NCBI RefSeq assembly: GCF_003254395.2
Contig: NC_037649.1
Coordinates: forward strand, 10,503,931 to 10,567,930
Direction of reading: 5' to 3'
Origin: Apis mellifera
Taxonomy: Eukaryota > Arthropoda > Insecta > Hymenoptera > Apidae
Length of the DNA stretch: 64,000 bases
Shown here: in pieces, positions 26,053 through 39,824 of the stretch
How positions within the stretch are numbered: the stretch's first letter is position 1
Layout of the letters: each line of letters begins with the position of its first letter
Translations under genes and position numbers: made by a program
Notes under the pieces: generated by a model
Told to the model about the DNA's origin: nothing
Seen by the model: the letters and a program-made list of their open reading frames with translations, nothing else
Database searches by the model: none

Positions 26053-29000
26053 CTACGATCGATCATGATTCATTAGAGCATATATTTTATCCCAAATATT
26101 GTTTCTCATTTCTTTAACTTTTTTTTTTTTTTGTAATTAACGTAAATTGCAATATTATTTATTTAAATCAATATAAAGTTTTCAATGTATAATTAATGCG
26201 ATGATTGCTAGCAATCATTCTTTCAAAAATAAACGTATCTCGTAACTTATCTTATTCTTTAAAACGCTTTTTTATTTCGATATGTTTACTATTTCCATTG
26301 CTTCCTTTTGAAAGAAGATTCATATCTTTCACACTTTAAACATTGTGACCACTTACCTCGTTCTTTTTTAATAATATCTTTGCAAATCGATTGAATTATA
26401 AAATAAAAAATAACTTCAATTAATATTTTGTTTTCTTTATTTGTTAATAGTTGTTTATGGAAACAAAATCTGTTAATAATCATCGTGATGTAATTATAAT
26501 GTATTAAATATTCACGTATTAACGTATGAATGTTTGAACACGTTTCACCTATATACAAAAATCAGCCAACTAATCGTCGTGATCGCTCGGGTTATAACCC
26601 GCATCGGATTTCCTTTTCAATAATCGGATTTAAATTTAAATTTAACGAGATTAACATCGGTCGAAAACTTTGATCCACGATTTTCATTTTCGAGCTTTTT
26701 ATTTTCGTACGTTCCGTATCTTTGGACGAGCGTGTTTGTGTTCCATCAGAGAAACGTGATCCCAAAAGCAATTTTGTAGAATTTCAAAGTCAACCGAAAA
26801 GGAATAGTCTTCTCGTTCATCCGTAAAATTTTCCATTTCGGTGATTACAACTCTTTTTTTTTTCCCTCCCCTCCCTCCTTTCTTCTTTTATTTTTTATTT
26901 TTGTTTCACGGATAGCTTGGAACAGAAAGTCACATATAAAAAGGATTACGAGCACGCGACCTACATTGCACGCTTTTTATATTTTAATATCGCCAATGAA
27001 AGACACGTAGAATATGTTATGCGATATTTTTTTTTTTTTTTTCTTTTTTTCGGAACATCATATTGTTTTGGATTGAATAGTTGGTCATATTATTCGTCGA
27101 TATTAAAAATGAATTTAATCGAATTAGAGGTATTTCTCGTTCGTTGTCGAAATATTCTCATCTTTTAGCCGATCGAACCGAGATGTTTTCTTATTTCCAC
27201 GTATTTTTCGTTAAGAATTATAGCTCATAATTTACCGTGCTTTCCCAATTCTTTACGATTCATTCTTTTTTAAAATAAATTAAAATATATTTCGACCAAG
27301 GTATATACGTTAAATTCAAATAAATAATTAACAAGAAATTGTTACGTTTCGTTTTCCGCGAACGATTCGAAATGTTAATTACCCTCGGTATGATTTGGAA
27401 AACTAAAAAGGTCGATCGACAATTCTATTTTCCCGGATAAACAATTAAAATTAACGGGGATGTTAATTAACCCGATGGAATATCGAAATTTAACCTTATG
27501 TTATGTTATAATATATCGTTTCGATGCTCGTTTAATTAACGCGGGAAATAGATATTGAATTTTCGAAATTTTGACCGCTCGTCACCGAAGATACCGCGCC
27601 CGAAATATTTCGCGCGCGAGAAATAAATTTTACTTCCGATTTTCCTAATAATTCGTGGAATTCATTTGGAAAAGTCATCCCCGTGGACTTTTAATTCTCG
27701 TTCTGCCGTTCGACCAGAACAAACTCTCTCGAGAGCTCTCTCGACTAAGCAGACTTTAACGAGAACGGAAAGTTTTGCATAGAAGTTCCGTATAAAAGCT
27801 CTGATCTCTCGAACCAACTTTTCTTTTTTTTTCTTTTTTTTTTTTTTCAACCATTTACGTCGCCGCAAAAACATGGTCTTCCAGGGATAGGCAGATTCCC
27901 AAACCCTTGCTTCCCGTCGATCGAACCGTCGATTCTTCTGTCGCCATCTTCTTCTTCTTCTTCTTCTTCTTTCGATCGAAAGTTCAGACTCGAAACGTTA
28001 TCACGATTTTAACGAAGTTTCGTGGAGAGGGTCAACTTCATGTACGATTCGATTCCAAGCGAAGATCGTCGATCTTTCGTTTCGAAAGGATTTCGAGGAT
28101 TCGAAGAAAGATGCGAAAAGGATTTTTAGAAATTGATTTTGCATAGAGTTAAGAAAAGAGTGGAGCCGATCTTATTTAAGATGGTTTCGTTCGATCGATG
28201 GATAAAGTTTCGTTCAATTTTCGACTCGGGGAGCAACGTTTCGTGTCTGTGTACAATCTTGGGAAAACGTGATAATGATTGCGTGACGCGCGACGAGGAA
28301 AACTAAATTTTCTCAAATTCTCGAGATCCTCCAGTTTACATGGACGCGCGTGAAATCCTCAAAATGGGATTAGAAACTCGATGTGCAGCTTGTGGAAATG
28401 CGATTAGAGAGGAGAAGAAGGTAAATTCTTAACGCGATAAAACATAGTCCGAGAACGTAGTATAAAACTACTTGATTCGGGGGCTGACATAATTTGCACA
28501 CGAATCATATATTCCTCGCAATGAGATTAAACTCGGAGTTGTCGGAAAGATTTCTGAAATCTTGAGCAATTAAATATACCCGTGCGTATCGCTCGTCTAA
28601 TGAAATTCAACAACACGGAGCATACGTTACTTCGTCGTATTATTTTTAGATTAAAAATCTTTTTATTATCGTTGAGACTATTCCAACGTGATACAAATTA
28701 TACAAATCATATACGTTACTTGGAATTAAATTCAGATTAAAAATCTTTTTATCATCGTTGAAACTATTTCAACAAATTTCAACATTATACGAGTCATATA
28801 CGTTACTTGGAATTGTTACTTTGTCATATTATTTTCAAATTCAGATTAAAAATCTATCGTTGAAACTATTTCAACAAATCATACGAGTCGTATACGTTAT
28901 TTGGAATATTACTTCGTTGTATTATTTTTAAATTCAGATTAAAAATTTTTTATCGTATCGTGAGACTATTCCAACGTCATACAAATTATATGAATCATAT

Positions 29001-30649
29001 ACATTATTTGGAATTGTTACTTGGTCATATTATTTTCAAATTCAGATTAAAATCTCTATATTATCGTTGAGACTATTCCAACGTGAATTATATGAGTCGT
29101 ATACATTATTTGGAATTGTTATATTATTTTTAAATTCAAATTGATGGATTAAAAATCTTTTATTATGGTTGAGACTATTCCAATGTTATACAAATTATAC
29201 GAGTCGTATACATTATTTGGAATTGTCATATTATTTTCAAATTCAGATTAAAAATTTTTATATTATCATTGAGACTATTCCAACGTGAATTATATGAGTC
29301 ATATACATTATTTAGAATTGTTTCATATTATTTTCAAATTCAAATCGGCCGATTAAAAATCTTGTTATTACTCACGTTAAGATCTTTCAACGTGATACAA
29401 ATTATAGGAGTCGAACGTTGCGTATTTCACGATTTACGAAATCTATTTTTCCGGTAGAGAGATGAATTTGAACGCAATTCGACTCGATCGTTCGTTCGAT
29501 GGGCGATCGATGCAGCGTGTAAAACGTCGCCGATAAATCGCGGAATGGAAGGCTCGGGTTGTTGCTTTTCCCAAATCTCTTTTCTCCTCTCTTTACTCCC
29601 GCTTTAATCCTTGGCACTTTTAACCTTTCTTCTCCCTCTGTCGATTATTTTATAATATATTTTATAATAATTTTCGCGCGCCGACAAACGAATATGCGAA
29701 ATCGAGACGATTCGTACGATTCGAGAGATATATAATAAATTTTAAATCGAATTACTCGACATAATGAATACGACATTCTGTAATATTTCTTCTGTCTATC
29801 GATATTTTTATCTACATCATTTCCTTCTTTCGAAAAATGATAAGAGATTACATTACTTAATTTTTCAACGACGATTCAACTCGTAATCTTCGTTATGTAA
29901 CTTGTTTTCGAAGAAGAAGAGGAGGAAAAATTGTATTAACGAGAAAAAAAAAGTGAAATAATCGTTGAATCGATTGCATCGATAGTTTAAACAAACATAC
30001 AACGATCCGATAATTTGTATTTTCAATTAGAGAGAAAAGATTCGATCCGATTATATTTTTCTAAACGAAGAGAAGACAGTTTTACCCCGAATCCGAAGGA
30101 TATATTAAATACCTTATTAAGCGCGCACGTTGAATTATTCATGGCGAGTACATGTTTGGCCAACTTTCAATATCGGACGGTTTACGGTTCGTTGATTATT
30201 GAATTACGATTAAATCATAATTTATATCATCAAACTTGCACAGAAATCTGCCCCGCTTTTCCCAACCGAAAATCAAAAATATCATCCCTCTACCTTAATC
30301 CATTTTCCATCCTGAAAGAGAAAAAGAAAGAAAAAAGAAGAAGAAACTCGAAGCTTTGGTGTACAAATTGGAAACGATTTCACGTTCCATTCACTCCCTC
30401 CTCGCCCCCCGTATCGAAAGCTTAAAGGGAAAGAGAGCACGATCGTTAGAAATTTCCGGGGAAACGTTCTCTTCGGAAAAACCTTCCCCCTCGATCCCTT
30501 CCTTTCGCGACTCTTGCGAGAGGAAATCTTTGCACGTATCCACGAACGGCGATAAAAGGGAAAAGGGGGGGAGGGGGGCCGATGGATTAACGGATGGATA
30601 AGAAAAGTTTTCGAGGGCTCGGGACGAATATATATCGTAATCCCCGTAC
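26053..30649 (-). other. alkaline phosphatase intron (4.6 kb)
   Basis: Bounded by exons at 30650 and 26052. It contains the eight-copy degenerate array at 28.6-29.4 kb and a TTC run at about 27945-27970. A consensus-like minus-strand donor (AACGAGgtaagtg at about 26356-26350) follows an AT-rich frame without any domain; it was not accepted as an exon. Confidence 0.85.
28622..29412. repeat. degenerate tandem array, about 102-bp unit, eight copies
   Basis: The landmark gttgagactattccaacg (with variants) recurs at about 28671, 28757, 28859, 28959, 29066, 29168, 29268 and 29375. The other shared blocks of each unit are tacaaatta or tacgagtcgtatacatta, then tttggaattgt, a tattattttcaaattcagattaaaaatct block, and ttattatc. 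Units are 86 to 107 bp. No reading frame is kept. It lies inside the 4.6-kb phosphatase intron. Confidence 0.85.
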
Positions 30650-30828
30650 GTTGATGTTACGGCCTGGCTCATCCTCGAGCAGCTGGCGCGCGATGTCCTT
30701 GCACGATGTTCGTGCAGCAGGTGGCACTTTGCCGTCGTCCTCCCAGTAACGGCTGGCCGCGTGGGCGTAAAGGGCCGCCGGTGTCGCGTGCGTCACCCTC
30801 GTCGTCGTGACCAATCCTGTCGATTTGC
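30650..30828 (-). CDS. alkaline phosphatase, exon with TTTRVTHATPA
   Basis: Exon of 179 nt: two bases complete the split glycine, then 59 codons, leaving in phase 0. GKSTGLVTTTRVTHATPAALYAH is the family signature; its His and Thr correspond to the Mg/Zn-site His153 and Ser155 of placental phosphatase. Next comes ASRYWEDDGKVP (family NRxWxxDxxxP), then SCKDIARQLLE and GRNINV. The acceptor is ttctttttccag and the donor is ATCAAC then gtacgg (non-optimal). It joins upstream to 39999-39825 to give AQEQGKSTG. The frame is intact, with GC content higher than the surrounding intron. Confidence 0.96.
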
Positions 30829-32612
30829 CTGGAAAAAGAAAGGATTCGTTGAGGAAAAATTCTTTTAAAAATTCTTTCTTCCCGTATAATAATAATAATA
30901 ATCTTGGGGAGTAATCGGATCGCACGAGGGGAGGGGAGGGATCGTCCGACGAATTGAACGAGCATCCCGCTTCCTCGCCATTAAGCCCTAATACGCGTTT
31001 CATCATCGTATAATTACCGTTCCCTTCGTGGAACGACACGCTCGTTCTGTATAATTAAAAATGAATTTAAAATGAAATATATAAAAGGAAAAATCGTTAA
31101 GATCCTGTAATGTAAAAAGTGTAATGCGATTCTTTGCTCGTTTCTTCCTCGTCGAAACAAAAATAATAATCGATACGGGAAGAAAGAGACGGATTGGATA
31201 AAAACGTTCGGATCGACAAGTTTTTAATTTCCAGCGGGGGGATACGATTTTCGAAAAGGAATTGCAGCAACTTTGGTGAACCATATCCGAGAACGAGAGA
31301 TTATTTTAATTATGGATATTCCATGGATCTTCTTGGCCATCTTCGATAGTCACTCGTTTCTTCCATCCGTTGGAGTGAAAGTGAACGGATCGAGATACGC
31401 GGGGATGAATGTTCGATCAGGAATTGGCAATCACGGGGCGGGATCGCGTTTAATCGGCTCGAGCAGCGTCGATACACGGGCCCTTCATCGAATCCTCGCT
31501 CTTGACCCTTTGATCTCGGCATCTCGGTCTTCAATTACGATTTAACTATGACCTCTCCGTGGATCCGTGGAGATAGGGAAATTGTTAACGGATACGCACT
31601 TCGAGGGAGATTGAGCGATGTATGCATACGCAAGGATGTATGCATACAGCTCGAAAGCAAAACGAAAGCTCGTTTGGCAATTGTCCTTCGAAACTAATTT
31701 TTCGGATTATATTTTAAGAATCCGTGCACTGCCTTCGACCGGATGATTCGTGAATGCAAGAAAAAGCTGCGAAATTTCTTCTTTCAAACGGAAGAATTTC
31801 ATTTTCATTTTTCTTTTTTTTCTTTCTTCTCTATTTTTTTAGATCACGTTCGCGAAAGAAAATCGAGGAAAGGAAAGTTTAAACGCGCGCGCTAGGATAT
31901 TAAGTTTCGAGATTGTTTTTGACCGCCAACTTAATTTGTTCAACCTGGACGATACTTCCGGTTTTCTCCTCGCTTTTTTCCCCCCTTGTAATTTGAACTT
32001 TCCCGAAAACCCTACGTTCGTTTCTTTCACCTAAGCAATTTCAAGAGCTCGCCTCTCGTTCCATTGCCGTGGTAAACGTTGGCCGAAAATAGAAAAACAG
32101 TACGAACGAAGCCGAAACTTGGGCGAAAATTGCAAACTGCCTTTGTGCCGAGTCTCGTTCGTGATCATTGTCGAGCCGACACAATTATCACGGGGAAAAA
32201 CGGATCGTTCGAGAGAATCGTCAAAAAGATATTCCCTTTTTTTTATCCCGAGACAAAATATATCCTCCGTTAAATCGCTCGAAAAGGCGAAGAAAAATTC
32301 CATCTTTTAAATTCGCGACGTGGACGAAGTAGATCTCGAGAAGCGCGATTCTCGATAAAGGAACGGAAAAAAAAAAGAAGAAGAGGAGGGAGAAAAAGGC
32401 CATTGAACGGCGGTAAACGGTCGTCGTTTTTCCGCGTGCATCGTTTACCCCGCAAAAGGGGGCATCGAGCGTGGGATTTAAAGCGTGGGGATCCGAAGCG
32501 CCTCGATGGCGATAAGATGAGGCATGATTTACATACAAACACTGGCAGCGAGACGTTCGCATGCAAATTAAAATAAAGCTACGATTGAATCCCTCGAGGT
32601 GGAAATTGTCGT

Positions 32613-32632
32613 GGGGGGGGGGGGGGGGGGGG
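32613..32632 (+). repeat. uninterrupted poly-G tract (G20)
   Basis: Twenty consecutive guanines on the plus strand, followed after one A by five more. This is rare in such an AT-rich genome. On the transcribed phosphatase strand it reads as poly-C. It could form quadruplex structures and is a likely sequencing-error spot, so the exact length is uncertain. Confidence 0.9.
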
Positions 32633-35600
32633 AGGGGGAAGGAGCGAGCGGATTTCACTTTTCCTCCTTTAAGCGAAAACAATTCTCAACCGCTCGGGTA
32701 AGAAACAATTTCGCGACACGAGACGCGTCTCGAATACTTGAAACGGGGAAGACATTTCAGAGATTTGCAAAATGGTTAACGGAAAACGGAAGGAAAAGGT
32801 GTACCGCGGAAAAGGTGAAAAGGCTTTTGTCGAAGGCATACTTCGACTTCCGGAAATGAGCCGCTCTTCTCTTTCTCGATCTGGAGGAAATTTTCATACC
32901 ACAAATTTTCAGCTTCATTGTGTTATTATAATTTAATAGAATCGAGAATGTCGAGACAAAATTAATCGACGAGAGTATAAGAAACGTTTATCTTTTGTTA
33001 GAATTTTTATATCTTTATATAAATTTGTGAGAAAAATTTATTGAAACAAGAGACATTATCAATCTTATATATCTTTATCGTCTATCCATTCTTTGTACGA
33101 TAAGAATTATAAGAATTATACGATAAAAAAAGCAATAATAATGACAATTAAATGATAATAATAATAATGAGAATGATAATGCTCAAAGAGGAAACTTTTT
33201 TCTAAAAACGCACTTTGTTTCGTATTTCGCTTTGTCTGATAAGTCGATCTATTCTCCTACAGCTAACCACTTAAATGTTAATTAACGTTAGGAAGGGAAA
33301 ATTGAAGATTTTCTGTATTATTTTTTTTACCGAAATTACGCTTAATAATAGAAGAGAGAAAAAAAAAGCAAATTCAGTATCCGTTGATTCGTAAAGTGGC
33401 TGCAATTGCTGCAACAAGATAAATTATTGACGTAACAGGAATGAAGATAACGAAAACTATGTTTCTCGTTAAACGATAATATCTCGAGATTGCGGGAAAA
33501 GCAAAAAAAGATTCGAAATTTCGAACTCGATCGTAATCATTTTCGGAAAGATATTAATCTTGAAAGTTTCGATGAATTTAATATTCGCGTATCTAGAAAT
33601 TTTGGTCCAGATCTCTTCTGAAGATCGTTCAAAGCGTGATTCGACTTTCTCGAGAAAAGACTCCTTCTTTCCTCTCTCTCTTTCTCTCTCTTCGCGACTT
33701 TTCATCTTATCAAACGGGTTTTCTAGCGACATTATCTTTCCAGCGGCGAAAGTGTGCCGTTCCATCTGCGAAATTGTTCTTTATGGGTGCCGAAAAAAAA
33801 AAAGGGATGAAGGGGGAAAACACGAGGGAAGATACGTCGTGTGATTCGAAACGAGATTTTGCCGCGTCTGGAATCTTCGTGGGAAAAAATGTCACGTCGG
33901 GGAAGAAGAGAATCGATAAACGAAGATAAAGAGAAGAATAAGAATCTCGAATAAATTTTCCATTCGAGATAATCAATGATTATTATCTCGTTATATCATT
34001 GACCTTTTCGTTGCTCGCGTCGTAAATCGTAAATGACAATTGATCGAACACTGGATCGCGTTTGATTATCGGGGAATAGAGAAATTAGTCGGCCGTCATC
34101 GGATAAAGTTCATTTGTCGACTCTCCCTCCGCCTCTCGGAAATTCGACTCGGATGAATTTGCAAATTTTAGATCGTGTTAGGAAACACGGTAAATCCCTC
34201 GTTTGAACAGCGCACAACTTCTGCCCGAAAATTCGTCCCGTTACGAACAAAAGTGGCACCAGCACCAAAATCGATATTCCGTTTGACGGAATGCATAATC
34301 GATTCAATTAGTCTCGCGCTAATTATTTGCCGAGACTTCGATCCGATAAAGCTATTCCACCCTTGTTATTCTCCCGTTCTCGCGGATAGTGGCCGAATAC
34401 GCGTTAATTAACGAGATATCGATATCATCGGGGCTTTATTTTTTTTTTTTTGATCTTTTTTTTTTTTCTTCTTTTTTTTTTCAGGGGAGAAAGAGACAGG
34501 GGAGAAGTTTGCATTCGTGACGTTCAAGCATCGCGAATAAAAAATTATCGTTTGATTCTTCGTCCATTTATCGTTTCGATGCTATCTGCATGAAATATGT
34601 TGATAAATGCGTGAGAAGAGTGAGAGTGATTTTTTTGAAACGGAAGATTGGAAGAAAGAGATAAAGAGTTATTGTTATATTTGAATGAAAAGTATTACAT
34701 GGAAATTAAGTTCGATAAAAAAAAAAAATATCTTCTCTTTTTTAATCGATCGATGGTGAATATTTCGTAATCAAGGGGAAAATAAATATTTGCAAGTTTG
34801 CAAGATTATATTACGATTATTACATTTGCCGAAACGCAACGTTTGTAATTAGAATAAATACGATTGGGGGAATTCAAATGTAAAATAATATAAATACACA
34901 GGCGAACGAAATATCCTCGTCAGCGTTTCGATTATTACTACTATTTATTTTCGTGATTACATTATACATCAAATTATCGTTTATCAGGAAAACTTACCGC
35001 CGTGTAATATCGGGGGACGAATACAGCGTTAATAGCTTCAATAACTTCAACACCATCGCGCTATTAATTTTCTATATAATTTATAGGCTACGTAATACAA
35101 TTATCCATCCTAATCCTAATTGAAACAATTCATCGAAAGATTGTTTCAAATTTAACTCTTCGTTCGACACGATTGTTCGCAATTTTATTTACGATTACAA
35201 ACACGATAACCGTATCTTCTCTCTTCGACGAGAACGTGAAAGATAATTCAACGTGTCCTTCCCCATTATCTTCCCTCCCCGCATATCTTCTGAATCAAAA
35301 GAAAAAAACTCAACCTCTTTTTTACTTCTACTCGAACGAAGACGCGTATACATCGATGGCCGCGGTCGACAACGCGCAGACAATAATTGTAAATTGACAA
35401 ATTGCGGCTGTAAAGAGGGCAGAAAGCGGGATCGTGTCGGTTACGGCGAGGGGGGAAGAGGCGTGTCAACGGCAAACGGCGCGCGATTAATCAACGAGGC
35501 AATTCATCTTAATGATCGAGCTAAGGCAGCTTGCAGCTTTCATGCTCGCAACGTAGGCGCAGTCAGACGTACGAGGTTTCGGCTATACGCGCGACGTGTT

Positions 35601-37360
35601 TATTACTGATCTCGATGTACATGACCCGTGTGCACCCATGTTGTTACATGGATATATATATATATATATAAGTCATGTTGGTTTCGCGGTGACTGCTTTA
35701 ACCGGCCCACTCGTTTTCAGTCGACTCCGCGTTATCTTAATATCTCATCGTCACGCGATATATATATGTATATACACTTTGGGCTCGGATACCTCTCGGT
35801 TCTTCGATCATTTAGAACATTTCAACGAGTCTCCCGACGATTTAATAAAAATCGTATTAATGTTTTACTTTCCAAGTGGAAAGGAAAAATATCGTTTATA
35901 GCGTTATATTTCGTACGCAACTTGGCAGGAAGAATATTGTAAATAGATTAAAGTAACTTGACGATCTCTTATGCGTATCGACATCTCGTTTATGCGTATA
36001 TTCGATAAGGGTTTATCATTGTGAAATAATTGTTGATGAAGAATTTGAGTGGTTAAATAGTTTCCAAACGTTAGAATACGTGATTCGATTATATTATATC
36101 GTGCATGATTTTGATACTTGTATAGATTGAATCATCATCTCTCTAGACTCTACATTTATTGCCGATTTATTGGTATTTACATTCGAATCTTTTATGCTAT
36201 TATATCGTGAAATTTATCTTATCGAACGAATTATATTATATTATATTAAGATGATAAAATTGATAAAACGAATGACATTCAGAAAATGGAAAAATCTAGG
36301 TCAAAATATCGAATTATTAATTAATATCGAATTATTTTTGTAAATAGCTTTTCGTCAAAGAATTTCAATTTGTATATTTTGTAAAGAGATTAGACAAAGT
36401 TTCTTCACAAAAGATTTGTTCGTAAAAATTATTGTAACGTTTTATACGTTTGGAATTTTATATGGATTGTATAGATGAAAAATTTCAGTGTGTGCAGTAT
36501 CGTGGAACAGAGAGAAAATAGCTTGCATATTTTTCAATATTTCGAAATGTTAGAGATTGAATATTTCAAACTGTTCGATGGTAAATAACTTATATACGAC
36601 TCGAAAACTGTATTATATAAAAGAACGTATGAAAAAAATTCTTTATGCATATTATTAAATTAAGCTTCCTTTACTTTTATTTTTTTCTAATATACATTAT
36701 AATTACTTACGTTTATAAAAATTTTCTCATTATTCAAATTTTAATTAATTTCTATTACACGTATCGATACAAATCTGTTAAATATCCAGAGAAAATTATA
36801 ATCATATAATGTTGTAAAAATAAAGTACAAAAGCTGCACGACACGTAGCTACTGTAAAACGTTATAATATTTTTTTTCTCCCCCGTATATATCGAAAATT
36901 CTAAAAATATCAGAAATTCTGAAAATAGCTGGCATGTTTAAACGATGAGATCGATCGGCGGGTTTCATTATGATGGTTAAAAACACGACATCGATACCAT
37001 TAGTATTCATCGCGAGACTAGTCAAAGAACCGTGATGAAACGTGTCTCTATAGGAAATTGAAATTATCGAACTCGGAGCACCGAGCGAATTCTTAACGTG
37101 CACCGATACGAGTGGTAATAAACCAACCTGAACGAAAGATCCTTATTTACGAGCGACATTACGATTCGAATAAACAAACACGGTGCTTGTTGTCGAATCG
37201 AATTAATTACTTAATTCGTTCGAAAATGATTCGACGACACGCGCTTGGAGAATCTAGTGAGAAGTTCACTGTGCTGGAAACAAGTCTCGCGGAAAGGAAT
37301 GCGGATCTCTGATTGGTTAATTCGGAAGGAAACATCTATTTTCTCGACGATCTATAAACT

Positions 37361-37950
37361 TCGATACATCAGCGTAAGAGATACAAAATTCTAATGTGTT
37401 CGATATAATATAAAAATTTTTTATTTCTCGTATTACGCGTTTAGGTTCGTAATGATAGTTTAATTTATAAGTAATAATACGAATAAGTTAGACGTATTAT
37501 ATTAATATTAATTTCGAAGGTGTTTCCAATCTTAATTTTAATTGAGATAATTTTTATCTTGATGCATTAGCGTAAGAGATACAGAATTCTAACATGTTCG
37601 ATATAATATAAAAATTTTTTACTTCTCGTATTATGCATTTAGGTTAATTCGTAACGATAGTTTAATTTATAAATAATAATACGAATAAGTTAGACGTGTT
37701 ATAAATATATTGATATTATATCAAAATAATTAATATTAATTTCGAAGGTGTTTCCGATCTTAATTTTAATCGAGATAATTTTTAGCTCGATGCATCAGCG
37801 TAGGAGATATAGAATTCTAACGTGATCGATATAATATAAAAATTTTTTGGTTAATTCGTAACGATAGTTTAATTTATAAATACGAATAAACGTTAGACGT
37901 ACTATATTAATATTATATCAAAGGTGTTTCCAATCTTAATCGAGATAAAT
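37361..37950. repeat. three-copy degenerate tandem array, about 200-230 bp unit
   Basis: Copies start at about 37361, 37561 and 37789 with the landmark gat(a/g)cat(c/t)agcgta(a/g)gagata. They share cgatataatataaaaatttttt, taacgatagtttaatttata, gaataagttagacgt and ggtgtttcc(a/g)atcttaa. The third copy has internal deletions. Non-coding; inside a phosphatase intron. Confidence 0.85.
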
Positions 37951-38691
37951 TTTTACGATTTTGAATGTTCGAATTATCATAACTCTTCCACTGGTACGCA
38001 AGCATATAGTTAGAGACAATTATCTCGTTAAGTTCGAGTTAGAAATTAGAATCTTTTCGAAAGTCGGTATCTTTCAATTCTAATCCACTATCGTGGATCC
38101 TCGCCGTTCGTTTTTGAAGGCATTTTCGTAAAAAATACTATTCCTCTCTTCCTCTCCTCCCAATCGTGCGATAAAACTAGATTTTCGAGCCACCGTAATG
38201 CCTAACCCGGGGAAAATGGAAAATCGAGATCGGCTAAAAGCACTATTCTGTATCGTTGACAACGAAACTTGATCGTAGCGCAATATGACGATCTCCCGAT
38301 TGCAGCATCCCCTCTCCCCCTCCCCCCTCCGAGTATATCCCTTAATGTTCGTGCATGCGCGCCAGAGAAATTCTGTTAATTGCTCGATACCATTCTAATG
38401 AGAGCAGATTATATACCGGATGGTCCACGGGGAACCATCGTGGCTCGATATGATTTTCAACGGATATCTCAACCCTTATCCTTTCCACCACTTGAATCCG
38501 AAAAATCTATCATTTCCTTCGAAACTTTCTCGATTCTTTAGAAATTACAAGTTAGCAATTTTTTTGAAGAGAAATCAAGAGACTGTCGGAAATTCGATAA
38601 AACGCGACTCCTGAATTTTTATTCAGGCCATCTCCCTATCAAACTGCGCTCTCGATCAAATTTTTGTTATTTCATTAATGAATGCGGTCGG

Positions 38692-38751
38692 TATTTTATT
38701 TTATTTTATTTTATTTTATTCTGTATTATTTTATTTTATTTTATTTTATTT
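38692..38751. repeat. TTTTA pentanucleotide microsatellite
   Basis: About eleven TTTTA units interrupted once by a ctgta segment. A poly-T rich region follows at 38.80-38.84 kb. Confidence 0.92.
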
Positions 38752-39824
38752 GCGATTTCAAACATATACCGTAACGAATTGCGAAAGCGGTTCAACCTTT
38801 TTTTTTTGTTCTTTTTTTTGTTTTTTTTTTTTTTTAATTCGAAACAGCCGGTGCTTGTTCAACGTTCAAATTCGGGCTCGTTTCATTGTTACCTGAAGTC
38901 TGTTCTACGAGCGGTCCGAATTGCACGCGGGTAGAATTTATGCTCGAAAATTCGCTTTCCGTCCCGGGATATTCGACACGGAATGCCACGTGGAAAAAAT
39001 AACGTACGGATCTTATGATCGCGGAGCTGTCGCGATTACGTCGTCGATGTATCGCATTATATCGCTATAATTTTTATATATTTTGCGCGGGAAATGGGAA
39101 ATGATTGGAAAATGGAGCGCTTTCACGGCGTGGAAATTTTACGTAACGTAAACAATAATTAAGAGCATCGTGCTCGTTTCGTAAATAACATTCAATCAAA
39201 CTTGTTTCAAGAGTATAGATAGAGAATATATTCTTTGATTTAGAAAAAAATATTTATACGTTTTTCTAAATGGGGAGCGATAATTTTTCTTCGACATTTC
39301 TAGATCTCTCTTATTAATCTTAATTATCGATAGAATACAAATCGTAATAAAACGAAGAATGTAATTCATTTCGTATTTTTTTATTTGTTTATTAAAAAAG
39401 AATATATATATATAATAGATAAAGAAGATTTTATATCGAAACGAAATCGATAATAAAATCTATTGTTTATCGATAGTCCTTGATAAATATTCATTCTTCT
39501 TGACATATCTCAAGGAGATTTGTATACGAATGGAATATGAAGAAGAAAAAGACAAAAATTAATATTTCCAACAATAACCATTTCGCGATAAATTAACGAA
39601 GCGAAATGGAAAATAAAGTAAAATAAAAACGAGAAGTTGTTGGAGGAAGAATGTAAACGAAGAAGAAGTAAAAAAATAAAATAAAAGTAAAACAGAAAAA
39701 AAAAGAAGAGGAGGAGAGGATGAATTGGGAATGAATCGACGCGAGCAATTAAGTACGAATTGATCGGGAGATAGGAATCGATTATGTAATCCTTTGCATT
39801 AGTTGTTGACGTTCGAATATTTAC

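Larger units (their letters stand above)
30829..39824 (-). other. alkaline phosphatase intron (9.0 kb)
   Basis: Bounded by exons at 39825 and 30828. Contents: an uninterrupted G20 tract at 32613-32632, purine and pyrimidine tracts, TA runs near 35.65 kb, a three-copy array at 37.36-37.95 kb and a TTTTA repeat at 38.69-38.75 kb. A minus-strand donor-like site at about 34996 (GGCGgtaagt) follows a 20-codon ATG frame near 35056. Its phase does not match the next phosphatase exon, so it was not accepted. Confidence 0.85.

Noticed and set aside
26345..26558. Minus-strand frame ending at AACGAG then gtaagt
   Set aside because: AT-rich low-information sequence with no domain; one good donor alone is expected by chance in introns of this size.
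34990..35060. Minus-strand ATG frame (MVLKLLKLL...) ending at a gtaagt donor, looking like a short signal-peptide first exon
   Set aside because: Its exit phase (2) does not match the next phosphatase exon (needs phase 1), and no partner exon was seen.
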